From Symsagittifera roscoffensis (lineage: Eukaryota > Xenacoelomorpha > Acoela > Convolutidae): DNA of 64,000 nucleotides. The notes beneath the pieces are model-generated. The model did not search any database, was not told the DNA's origin, and worked only from the letters and a program-made list of their open reading frames with translations. Location of the stretch: the NCBI RefSeq assembly GCF_963678635.1, contig NC_087070.1, positions 44,497,467 to 44,561,466 of the forward strand. The letters run 5' to 3'. Shown here one piece after another: positions 53,985 to 64,000 of the stretch; the stretch's first letter is position 1, and each line of letters begins with the position of its first letter. The position numbers were made by a program, and so were the translations under genes.

Positions 53985-54840
53985 GTTACGAAAGCCGGAA
54001 CAATAAAATCATATAGTTCAAACTCACCGATACAGCTATTATTATCTAGGAAAAAAAACAAGTTTTGAAACAAACACAATTTACCTGCGGCCATTTTCAA
54101 GGATGCGTAGTGGAACAAAATGTAAATGTGGCGGAACAAATTTAATTTCCTAAGGTTTTCAAAGGAACAAACATAACAAAAATTATTTTAAAAAGCTACT
54201 TTTTTGCTCTGGAAAAAAAGCTCTCCTCATTTTAGCGCAAATACTAAAATTACACGCAGTTTTTAAACGTAATTTATCATTGTTGTGAACCTGACTGGGA
54301 AAAGTATGGGAAAAAAATTCGTCCTCAGCTACAAAATTTTCCCCTGTCTTAAAATTTTAATATGATCTATAGAGAATTTCTACTATCTTGCAGCAATCTT
54401 ATCTCTTATAAAGATAGCAACTTTTCCTCAAAAATTGACACATTTAAAAAAATTGTCAAAAACCTTTTGAAAGAACGGCTAGTTATTGAAAAAAAAATTC
54501 TTAAAATCAACAAAAGGCTCTAGAAACAAACAGGGTGGATGGGTGTGAACGGGGCGTGTAAATATGGAGGGGTGGGAATGTAAACAAGGATGTGTAAGCG
54601 GGGAGCGGAGGGGGTGTCAACTGTTACCTTGTAAATTTTTGAATAAACTGCGCTGCCTTTGAATATACTGCGCTGTGTTCAGAATAATTTACAAAAAAAA
54701 TAACAACCCAATATAGGTGATTATAATCGATTAAAATTGATTTTTCTTGATTTGGCAAAAAATAAGATTGTAATCCCTCTTTAATCGATTATAATCGAAT
54801 ATTTTTGAAATTTATAGAGTCTCGGTAATCCAATATAGTC
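53985..54840. other. AT-rich spacer, nothing recognised
   Basis: No gene. A G-rich plus-strand patch (GGGTGGATGGGTGTGAACGGGG and similar) lies at 54530-54620, followed by TTATAATCGATTAAAATTG words at 54720-54800. Confidence 0.35.
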
Positions 54841-55475
54841 AGTGGCGTGCGAAAAAAGATTTTTTGTAAGGGGGGGGGGGGGCGATTTTCTCAAAAATTG
54901 GCAGACCATTTTTTGGCGACCTATTTGATTTTCCGAGCTCTCCGAAAATACTATAAGAACCATATTTTGTGAACAATTTTCTGCGCCGCAGTCAAATTTT
55001 TGAAAAAAAAACAGGCCAAAAAACTCCCCCTCAAAATTAGTTTAAAAAATGAGAATCTGAAATTTTAATGAGAAAAAAATGAGAACCAAAAATTGAAATC
55101 GAAGTAATTACTTTCAAAGCCAAAGTAAGTCTTGCTGTATCTGATATAATATGTATTAACGAAAAACGACTGTTTAATTTTGAATAATATACTGCACTGT
55201 GTAGGAATTTTTCAGAATAAACTAAGAAAAAATTGATTATGATTCATTATAATCGATTAAAAATTTTAAGGTCAGTCAGCCAAAAATGGATGTCTCGAGT
55301 TAGTACAAAGGCGGACACTTCAGATCGGTAATGGGGTCGAACCCCTGAGGGAGAAGAGTACGTCCCCCGCCCCCAAACCCGCAACCCCCCAAACCCGCAA
55401 CCCCCCAAACCCGCAACCCCCCACCCCCACCCCCACCCCCACCCCCCCCCCCCCCCCCAAATCTACTGGTGCTAC
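54841..55475. repeat. hAT-like MITE copy 6 with a C-rich tandem tract
   Basis: Family landmarks occur at 54870-55040 (long G run, CGATTTTCTCAAAAATTGGC) and 55262-55350 (GGTCAGTCAGCCAAAAATGG, TCTCGAGTTAGTACAAAGG, GGGGTCGAACCCCTGAGGG). The end holds three tandem CCCCCAAACCCGCAA units and about 50 bp of near-pure C. The middle (55040-55260) is AT-rich and may be a nested insertion. The Gly-rich minus-strand ORFs here are by-products of the C tract. Confidence 0.5.
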
Positions 55476-55481
55476 CTGCAT

Positions 55482-55704
55482 CAGTGAACCATAACAAGTT
55501 TCGAGTTCAGACAGCTCATTTGTTAGGGCGGAGGAAAACTTGTGCTTTGCGTGAACTTTTCGAAAAAGCATGCTTTTTTGTTAGTTCACAAGGGCCCAAA
55601 TGGAGGTGAAATCCTTCAGATCAGATCCGTACCAGCATAATGAATTGTTGCAGAAGTTGATGCAATCGTGCGCGTTGGCAGCCATGTTTAACTTGGAGGA
55701 GTAA
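55482..55704 (+). other. Exon-like cluster open on both strands
   Basis: Plus strand: after TGCATCAG, a frame reads FRVQTAHLLGRRKTCALREL to a donor-like TGGAG|GTGAAA at 55604. Overlapping it, an ATG at 55600 opens 34 codons (MEVKSFRSDPYQHNELLQKL, stop 55702-55704). Minus strand: a strong-context ATG at 55685 opens 34 codons (MAANAHDCINFCNNSLCWYG), and another frame from 55571 ends at a CAG|GTAGCA donor. The GC content and lack of stops mark former or present coding DNA, but I cannot decide strand or frame. Confidence 0.35.
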
Positions 55705-55730
55705 TATTTAATTATTATTTTGTTCATTAG

Positions 55731-55865
55731 ATTCGATAACCGATGATTTTAAATCTCGCTATTCAACAGACGAAAAATTGGCAGACGCGTTTTCCTCTCC
55801 AAAATCACCTGTCATTTCTAATACTACTTACCTGAAGAAGCTTGCAGCATATCATTTCTTATCAG
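55731..55865 (+). CDS. Candidate internal exon of an unknown host gene
   Basis: The acceptor is TTCATTAG ending at 55730 and the donor TTATCAG|GTGAAC at 55866. The exon is 135 nt with phase 1 at both ends and reads 45 codons, including DDFKSRYSTDEKLADAFSSP and NTTYLKKLAAYHF. The composition is that of an ordinary soluble protein. The phases do not fit the adjoining candidates cleanly, so gene structure is unresolved. Confidence 0.4.
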
Positions 55866-55995
55866 GTGAACTTGTTTGATCGGTACTACTCGATGAAAGC
55901 ATTGACTCCCGGTACTACTCGATGAAAGCAGTTGGGTGTCGTTAAATGGAGGAGTAAGATCCCTTTTTGATCAAGCAAAATGAAATTTCAGTCTG

Positions 55996-56052
55996 AACTC
56001 CAATCCTCAGTCTGATCGAAGTGACATGCCGATCAGAATTGTAATCTGAAGA
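55996..56052 (+). CDS. Candidate last exon (LNSNPQSDRSDMPIRIVI)
   Basis: After AAATTTCAG (acceptor about 55995), a phase-2 frame reads LNSNPQSDRSDMPIRIVI and a TGA. The phase fits a donor at 55604 (TGGAG|GTGAAA) or at 55701 (GGA|GTAATA), but not the phase-1 exon at 55731-55865. Short and speculative. Confidence 0.25.
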
Positions 56053-56060
56053 CTGGGGGT

Positions 56061-58744
56061 CCAACAATCAGTCCAACAAACCTCGGAGGTCACCATAATT
56101 TAGTTGCATTTGTGTTCTTGTGTTCCGCCAAAAAAATTCACCCGAACCGCCTCAAAATTTTTTTGTGTCAAACAATTGAAACTCTGACCTGCGAGGGCAG
56201 TATGCGACAAAAATTGTTTGGGGAAAAACAATCCAAAATATGCCAAATAACCCATGAAAGTATAGCTGCAAACATTGAATTCGAAATAAGTTCTATGGAT
56301 ATCTAAAGAGAGCTTAGATAATCACTTTGGTCGACCTAAAAATTATTGATACAAAAAATATGAATTCCTCAAAACGGTCTTTGATCTGACTCTAGAGACA
56401 GTACCAGATCAAACCTTAGAGACGAGACATTTTTTCCAAACTAGCGGACCAGATATATCAATCGAGACTGACGGAAATTACGAAACATTTTTTCTTCCGA
56501 TATCAATTTGGTATACCAATTTTTTTTTGCTTTTCAACTCAAAAACTTTCTTTGTGAACAACCTGAAAAATGCAAAAGGGAAGAAAAACGAGCAGACTTG
56601 ATGCTATTAATTTCGAATAACTTAACGGAAAAATTGTGCTGGTCTGTGAGATTTTTTTGGATAACAATTTCGACGGTTTAACGAACTACTTTTTAATAGT
56701 ATGTATAAAAACTGGAATTTCTAAGCTGAAAAATAAAATTCTTACCTGCAATCTGACAATTATGAGAGTTTGAAATACAACGCAGAACTTATTGTTCTGC
56801 TATATTTTTGGTTGATTAAAAGCGTATCCATTTTAATCACCTCTGTGTTTGCAATGGTTTTTTACCCATTTGCTTTCATTAGGGGGATAAGCAACAATTA
56901 CTATGGCTGCTGCGTCACTTTTTGACGAACCAATTATAAAAAGTAAAAAAATGCATGTTCAATTTGTTTATCTGTTCAGGCAATTGTGTCACTAATACGA
57001 ATAACAAAAAAAGCGGAAAAAAATCTGCAGACGAATTTTTCAGAAAGTGAACTGCAATAGACGTACCTGTTTGCATAAATTCAAATAGGAAAGCAAATAC
57101 GAAAAAAAACTAGGCAACTGGTTAATTGGAATTCAAATCACATCCTTGCAATTGCTAGTGAAGTTCTTGAAATGAGCTCTCAAGAGACTATTTTACACGT
57201 CTGAAAAACGAAACCTTTGCCCCTGACGTAACCATTAAATTATATTGGACGCTGTGACCAAAGATAATTCACATAAATTTGGTAACGATTTGAAATTTGG
57301 TAACGATTTCTCAGTTCAGAAACTAATTTATGATAATTGATCTCAGTTGATTTTTTCTCTCTCAAATTTCTTTTTTTTAGATCTGCAGCATCAAAATACT
57401 GTTTACAAGATACTGAACAAAATATTTTCATCAGATTCATCAGAAAACTAAAATTGAAGAAAAAATTTTGACATGGAAAAGAAGGTTTCACTGGTGTTGT
57501 AAACATTTCAAGCAGTACATCAGTTAATTTTTTCAATTTAGTTTTGCTCGTTATTTTGGGCTTAATTCATTAACATCGTGATATCACGTATAGATGTGTC
57601 AAGTTAGATTTTAGGAGCCTTAGTTAGAGTCTATCACGGCCGTTTTTGATGCCCATGTTTCTTCTCGAATAAACCACTGAAAAAAAAAAGATCGGATAAG
57701 CTTTAATTTGCTTGTTTAGGTTTTAATTTAGGAAACTGAACAAGAAAAAATAAGTTTTTAAAATTTTTTGACCATAATTTTTCAATATAATCAAATAAAG
57801 AAAAATTTGATTGATTCTAAGTATTTAAATGTAAATGTTTTTATTTTTCTGATTAATCATTGTAATTGAATACAATCAATTAAAACTGATATTAAAATTT
57901 TCTATTTGAATATATTCAATTTTACATCTTTTGATTTTGTGCGCTTCTATTTGCTAAAGCTGCGTCAGCTTACTCTGATACAGTTGGGTAACTGAAACTT
58001 TGAAACTTCAGAAAATTTTCAATTTTATAATTTCAACAAAAAATAATTATCATATTTAAATTTTGCTCTACAAATGCTAGCCCCTATGGTTCCTATCAAA
58101 TTAGTTTCGTCTTTCAAAGATTTTTTTTCCAAATTTCGATTTACTTAACACCATTTAGGCACTGAATTTATTTATACCAGCAGCAAAATAAGTCTAATGA
58201 CACAACTTCAAGTTGACAGATATTCCACTTAGACAGATATTTCACTTGCTTATCTCTTTCTATCAAAATTAAAGGCAAAACTTGAAATTTGCATGTTTGG
58301 GATAAATATTTTATCTATTCTTTGTTTTTTATTGATGATCTTCAAAATTTATTGATGACCTTCAAAAATTCGTACTGACACGAACAGTTTTGTGACCGTT
58401 CTTACGGATGATATCAAACTTATACGATGTTTAAATTATTTTTCTTGTGATAACAAATTTCAATCAACAAAATATATATAAGTAGATTTAAAAATAACTT
58501 AATAAACAATAAAATATATTTTATTGTGAAATTTATAATAAGAAATATTTTATTAGCTTGTATTTTTTTTAACTCTGTGCAAGCTGCACATTTCTAAAGC
58601 AATATGCCCTCGTTCGCTAATCTGGTTGTGCCTAGAATCTTTGTTTTACCAAGGGTTTTCAATTAAAACTAAAAGAATTCGTTATGTGGTTGAAACGCTT
58701 GAATATTTCGATCGCAAAACAATAACAAATGTGAAAGCTCAATC
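56061..58744. other. AT-rich intergenic DNA, nothing recognised
   Basis: No gene, repeat family or promoter that I can support. ORFs at 56112 (plus, 64 codons) and 57240-57536 (minus, 98 codons) lack domains and have the base composition of the surroundings. Confidence 0.4.
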
Positions 58745-60741
58745 TATAGTGCACGCTATTCGTATAATATTTTGTTTTGGATGGAAACAAGTAAACTTTT
58801 TTAAATGTTTGTTTCCATACACAAACAGAAGGGTATCAGGGTGGTGTAATATTATGTATAAATATTCACAACAAAAGCAAGAGCGGGATTCAAACCTACG
58901 CATTGGGTTGCTAACCGAGTTCGTACTAGTTAAATTAATTTTGCCAGCTGTGTAATCAACATAGAGAAATGAAGATGCTTACTGCGAGAATTAACCCAAG
59001 TTTTGCACCTCTGTTTTTTTAGGGACCACTGCATTTTTGAGGGACCAAACAAAAAAACTAGTACCTTACTCACAATTTTTTTTCAAAAATGGTTCTGTTG
59101 CGATCAATTTTTATGTACAAACTTTTACATTAAAATCATACATTCTATCACAATTAAATCAGAAGAGTTCCTTAGCCGGCTCTTAAACACAATATTGGAA
59201 CGATCCGAGTCTTGGAAAATGAGCTTGGCAAAGTAACCAATCCATAAAACAGATTATCTTCCTGAAATTTCTGTTTAGAAATCGTAGGTTTTGTAGATTC
59301 AGTTTTAACATTTCAATTAATGCTTATTTTCTTCTGTTGGACTTCTAAGGCCGAGACTTTTAAACAAATATAAAACAAAAATTGAAAAGGACAAAATAAA
59401 TGAAAACAATAAGTTGGTATCATCTGTTTTTGGCACCAAGAGTAATTGTTTTGGTTCGTTTTTGTCTGAAAGTTCAAAAATAACCATCTTGACCCAAGAG
59501 TGTTAAGAACCTGCACTGTAGTTTCATGGATACTAATAAACTATTTTGGATTTTCATTCACAGTCTCGATGAATTCATATATATTAGATTATAAGCGATT
59601 AAAAAAGAATTACAATCCCAATAATTTCTGCATCATTATACTACATTATAATCAATTATAATCACTTTTAATGATTTTCAGTGGTGTTTGATGAAATTTG
59701 CAATTTTTTCAAACTTGTCTCATTTCCTGTTTAGTGCAGTTGCTTCATTTTATGTTTCACTAACATTCATTTTTCACATAACAGTTTAAATTATTTTTTG
59801 CTCCCGATTTTCTCAATTTGGCAGTTTAACAGTTTATTTAATTGTTTTTAATCATCGCCTAGATAAAAATTGCCATTCGCTCATTTTTACTATGGCAATC
59901 GTTAAAAAAACAGAAATTATTTAGCCCTTTACTACCCCTTCGCCCTTTACGCCCCCTCACTTTCAATGCTTGAACAAGGTTTTATGCGGGAAGGTGGAGG
60001 AGGGTGGTTGAAGGGCGAGGTGACTTTTAACCTCAACTTTTAAAACAAAACAGCCTTATAACCTCCACCTTTTAACTTTTAACCTCAACTGTAAAAACAA
60101 AACAGCCAGAAAAAAAACAATTTTTCTGAGTTGATTTAGTTCTTTTTTTGGTTTCGTTATGCTTAAAAATTCAAAATTGCTCTTTATTTCTTCTGAGTAA
60201 GTTATTTTATGATCAATTATTATGAAATTTTGTAGAGAAACAAATTGCTTATGTATTTATGTTGAGAAAAAGTTGATTATATTGAAAGGAAATTCGATTA
60301 TCGTGGATTTTTCTATTTTGAAAAAATGCTTTTATCATCCATTAAAAAAGGATTTAGGTTTTTGAATTTGCCATGTATAATAAATTATTTTGTCGATTAT
60401 TTTTGTCACTGAAAAACCACTATAATCGATTTTATTGATGAAACTCCAATGCGGGAGCATAGATTTTGAAACACTCTTGTTTTAAAATTGAATTCTGATT
60501 ATCCCTGCTAAGTGGTGTAGTTTTGGTGCAATATCTGATTGTTTGATGAAAAACAAATTGCGACTATCATCATTTTCTGGATTTGAGTTCATAAAGAAGT
60601 TTATCTTAAAAAATTGTTTCGCAAAAAAACGAATTATGTTTTGTAAACTGTTTCAGGATTTTTGCAGACCTGATGATAAAAAGTAGGACTTTTTTGTGTT
60701 TCTGGCATTTTTGCTCCCACTATCAGTAATCAGTATAAAGT
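58745..60741 (+). repeat. 2-kb tandem duplication, left copy
   Basis: From CTATAGTG-ACGCTATTCGTATAATATT to CAGTAATCAGTATAAAG it matches 60746-62728 over its whole length with only scattered substitutions and small indels (offset about 2,002 bp at the start). It contains a tRNA-like segment near its start, TTATAATCAATTATAATC words in the middle, and a short tandem of 'TTTTAACCTC' and 'AAAACAAAACAGCC' near 60030-60115. No transposase or RT. The reading frame ending LTEFVLVKLILPAV is open in both copies by duplication. Confidence 0.75.
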
Positions 60742-60745
60742 TTCA

Positions 60746-62728
60746 CTATAGTGGACGCTATTCGTATAATATTTTGTTTTGGATGGAAACAAGTAAACTT
60801 TTTTAAATTTTTGTTTCCATACACAAACAGAAGGGTATCAGGGTGGTGTAATATTATGTATAAATATTCACAACAAAAGCAAGAGCGGGATTCGAACCTA
60901 CGCATTGGGTTGCTAACCGAGTTCGTACTAGTTAAACTAATTTTGCCAGCTGTGTAATCAACATAGAGAAATGAAGATGCTTACTGCGAGAATTAACCCA
61001 AGTTTTGCACCTCTGTTTTTTTAGGGACCACTGCATTTTTGAGGGACCAAACAAAAAAATAGTACCTTACTCACAATTTTTTTTCAAAAATGGTTCTGTT
61101 GCGATCAATTTTTATGTACAAACTTTTACATTAAAATCATACATTCTATCACAATTAAATCAGAAGAGTTCCTAAGCCGGCTCTTAAACACAATGTTGGA
61201 AAAATCCGAGTCTTGGAAAATGAGCTTGGCAAAGTAATCAATCCATAAAACAGATTATCTTCCTGAAATTTCTGTTTAGAAATCGTAGGTTTTCTAGATT
61301 CAGCTTTAAAATTTCAATTAATGCTTATTTTTTTCTGTTGGATTTCTAAGGCCGACACTTTTAAACAAGTATAAAACAAAAATTGAAAAGGACAAAATAA
61401 GTGAAAACAATAAGTTGGTATCATCTTTTTTGGGCACCAAGAGTAATTGTTTTGGTTCGTTTTTGTCTGAAAGTTCAAAAATAACCATCTTGAACCAAGA
61501 GTGTTAAGAACCTGCACTGTAGTTTCATGGATACTAATAAACTATTTTGGATTTTTATTCACATTTTCGATGAATTCAAATATATTAGATTATAAGCGAT
61601 TAAAAAAGAATTACAATCCCAATAATTTCTGCATCATTATACTACATTATAATCAATTACAATCACTTTTAATGATTTTCAGTGGTGTTTGATGAAATTT
61701 GCAATTTTTTCACACTTGTCTCATTTCCTGTTTAGTGCAGTTGCTTCAATTTATGTTTCATTATCATTTATTTTTCACATAACAGTTTAAATTATTTTTT
61801 GCTCCCGATTTTCTCAATTTGGCAGTATAACAGTTTATTTAATTGTTTTTAATCATCTCCTAGATAAAATTGCCATTCGCCCATTTTTACTATGGCAATC
61901 GTAAAAAAACAGAAATTAATTAGCCCTTTACTCCCCCTTCGCCCTTTACGCCCCTCACTTTCAATGCTTGAACAGGGTATGGGATTTTTCATGGTTTTAA
62001 GCGGGAAGGTGGAGGAGGGTGGTTGAAGGGCGAGGTGACTTTTAACCTCAATTTTTAAAACAAAACAGCCTTATAACCTCCACCTTTTAACTTTTAACCT
62101 CAACTGTAAAAACAAAACAGCCAGAAAAAAAAACAATTTTTCTGAGTTGATTTAGTTTTTTTTTTGGTTTCGTTATGCGTAAAACTTCAAAATTGCTCTT
62201 TTATTCTTCTGAGTAAGCTATTTTATGATCAATTATTGTAAAATTTTGTAGAGAAACAAATTGCTTATGCATTTATGTTGAGAAAAAGTTGATTATATTG
62301 AAAGGAAATTCGATTATCTTGGATTTTTCTTTTTTGAAAAAATGCTTTTATCATCCATTAAAAAAGGATTTAGGTTTTTGAATTTTATATCTATAATAAA
62401 TTATTTTGTCGATTGTTTTTGTCACTGAAAAACCACTATAATCAATTTTTATTGATGAAACTCCAATGCGGGAGCATAATTTTTGAAACACTCTTGTTGA
62501 AAAATTGAATTCTGATTATCCCTGCTAAGTGGTATAGTTTTGGTGCAATATCTGATTGTTTGATGAAAAACAAATTGCGACTATCACCATTTTCTAGATT
62601 CGAGTTCATAAAGAAGTTTGTCTCACTTTGTAAACTGTTTCAGGATTTTTGCAGACCTGATGATAAAAAATAGGACTTTCTTGTGTTTCTGCCATTTTTG
62701 CTCCCACTATCAGTAATCAGTATAAAGT
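60746..62728 (+). repeat. 2-kb tandem duplication, right copy
   Basis: Direct repeat of the left copy with the same order of parts. Differences include an extra stretch of about 15 bp near 61978 (TATGGGATTTTTCATGGT) and a roughly 30-bp shorter segment near 62620. The junction between copies is only a few bases. Either two insertions of one element side by side or one segmental duplication. Confidence 0.75.
60883..60955 (-). repeat. tRNA-derived (SINE-like) segment; also at about 58882-58954
   Basis: On the minus strand the sequence reads GGTTCGAATCCCGC, a match to the pol III B box and T arm (TTCGAAT loop, stem GTAGG/CCCGC with one mismatch). It is preceded by ACTCGGTTAGCAACCCAA, which could be an anticodon arm with loop TTAGCAA. 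The D arm and acceptor stem do not close properly, so this is not a functional tRNA gene. The left copy has one change in the B box. Confidence 0.4.
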
Positions 62729-63284
62729 AGTACCACGAAACAAAAGTTTTATAGAGATCCCTTCATATTAGTTGAAAGAATCACGCGTTAAGTGAAATAT
62801 AACACTTCTATATAAATCATGAAATGAAAGATGTGCTGACTTTTTGGTGGTGACAAAAAGTCAAAATGTGCATCACGAAACAATTATAATCCAGAAGAAA
62901 AGAAAAAGTAAAACGTTATAAATTTTGAATTGATTTAAAAATTGTTAAAATAATTATTTCCATTTTTCACATAAACCAGCGTCTACGAAAAGCATAAAAT
63001 ATAAGCAATTCAGGTGCAAGGTCGAAGACAGAATGGGCAAACAAAAAAGTTTATAAACAATTATAATAATTTATAATAGATTTTTTCTGCAAAACAAATT
63101 GAATTAGAAATTATGATGAAAATAATTGCTCGTAATCGATTATAATGTATTATAATTGATTATAGTTGATTTCAAAAAGAGAGATTATAATCAATTATTA
63201 ATTTTTTAAAATCAATTTTTTCTCAATCTTTGTATGACTGGTACTAAAATCCTATTATAACCGATTAGCAACGCCTGCAACTGG
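62729..63284. repeat. AT-rich stretch with TTATAATCGATTATAATG island
   Basis: Palindromic words (AATCGATTATAATGTATTATAATTGATTATAG) cluster at 63050-63260, directly left of a MITE copy. No gene. Confidence 0.45.
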
Positions 63285-63531
63285 ATGCGGGCTGGTTCGG
63301 GCAAGTTTTCTGCGCCGCAGGCAAAAGTTTGAAAAAACAGGTCAAAAACAACTTTTTTAAGCACTTTTTGGAATTTTGGGAAAAGTTTTTAAGCAAATTT
63401 TGGAAAAACGTTTTTAAGCACAAAATTGGCGGCAAAGGCGCCTTTAGAAAAATTTTGGGGTCCGTAAGCAAAAATTGGATATCTTAAAATAGTTCAAAGA
63501 GGAGACCCCCGCCCCTAAATCCGCCCCTGGT
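63285..63531. repeat. hAT-like MITE copy 7
   Basis: Landmarks: GCGCCGCAGGCAAAAGTTTG, GGCGGCAAAGGCGCCTTTAG, GGGGTCCGTAAGCAAAAATTGG, ATATCTTAAAATAGTTCAAAG, ending CTAAATCCGCCCCTGG at about 63531. The left end is missing or rearranged. Confidence 0.6.
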
Positions 63532-64000
63532 TCCAGTAATTTTTTCATCGATTGATAATATAAATCAATATTTGTTTGTTTTTCTGTTATTGGCCTACCA
63601 ACATAAAAACATGATGTATCAACCAGAGTTTGGTGAGTGAATAGTGGTGTAAACTATTGCGAAAGAATAGCTGTGTATAAATGTAGGACGACCCGGACCC
63701 TTCCTTCTTTCCACTCAGGAACTCACCAAAACTATCCACAATTCGGTGTCATATTTCAAAGTTTACTTTTTTTTGCCCGATTGATCATAAACTTTACAGT
63801 TCGCGGTTAAATTGGTCAACACCAAAAAGAAAATTGCTCTAAAATTTTATTATAATTTTGAATTTTTTAAAATTCAATTAAAGAATTAAGTAAGTTATAT
63901 ATATATTTTTTGAGAAACGCCACAAAACAGTGCTTGTTTTCCAATTAGAGCATATTTCACCAAGTAGCGCAGAATGATCTTTGAAGCGCTCGAATATCTA
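63532..64000. other. Window end, possible TATA box at 63674
   Basis: No gene. TGTGTATAAATGTAGG near 63672-63687 is followed by a pyrimidine-rich stretch (CCCTTCCTTCTTTCCACTCAGG) that looks like either a promoter with initiator or a splice acceptor. Any gene would lie beyond the window edge. Confidence 0.25.

Noticed and set aside
55300-55571. Gly-rich minus-strand ORFs
   Set aside because: They arise from reading through the C-rich tandem tract of a MITE.
57240-57536. 98-codon minus ORF as a gene
   Set aside because: No recognisable domain or splice signal, and base composition equals the AT-rich surroundings.
58626-58955. 109-codon ORF as a host gene
   Set aside because: Its second half runs through the tRNA-like part of a duplicated repeat; no domain, and the second copy simply repeats it.
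60883-60955. Functional tRNA gene
   Set aside because: The B box and part of an anticodon arm are present, but the acceptor and D stems do not pair.

Overview
The window is nuclear DNA from an animal, most likely an invertebrate. It is AT-rich. Genes are split by introns with ordinary GT-AG borders, open reading frames are short, and most of the sequence is transposon-derived. I cannot name the species. No CRISPR, operon or bacterial feature is present.

Two host genes can be followed across exons. On the plus strand, about 5.35-13.25 kb encodes a small four-pass membrane protein. Its cytoplasmic tail is rich in Tyr-Pro, Gln and Asn and includes a CAG-encoded polyglutamine run, and it ends in an acidic segment; a possible alternative basic last exon follows at 13.64-13.78 kb. 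On the minus strand, 24.74-17.44 kb encodes a universal stress protein (UspA family) in three exons whose splice phases all agree. Weaker exon-like pieces lie at 27.15 and 28.6 kb (an inverted pair differing mainly at silent sites), 51.84-52.07, 53.39-53.54 and 55.48-56.06 kb. A TATA box with a 41-codon ORF lies at 26.55-26.73 kb.

The largest object is an 18.56-kb Ty3/gypsy-type LTR retrotransposon fossil at 30.54-49.10 kb. It has two 410-bp LTRs, a 4-bp target duplication, a primer-binding site, a leader with repeated hairpins, gag, pol (protease piece, RT, RNase H, integrase), an envelope-glycoprotein region with signal peptide and membrane anchor, and an extra 3' gene of unknown function with a candidate 79-bp intron. 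It is broken in roughly ten or more places, and its LTRs differ at about 14 sites. A second gypsy-like gag fossil, cut by the window edge, runs leftward from 1.27 kb. A divergent broken gene with faint OTU-protease resemblance lies next to it at 3.43-4.34 kb.

The rest is mostly repeats: a hAT-like MITE family (CAGGGGCGGAT ends, 8-bp target duplications) with about seven copies, one internally triplicated; several large foldback elements (9.34-11.6, 11.87-12.07, 15.4-16.5, 26.97-28.49 and 52.11-53.98 kb); a degraded LINE at 22.55-24.15 kb; islands of the palindrome TTATAATCGATTATAA; C-rich tracts; and a tandem 2-kb duplication at 58.7-62.7 kb carrying a tRNA-like segment.
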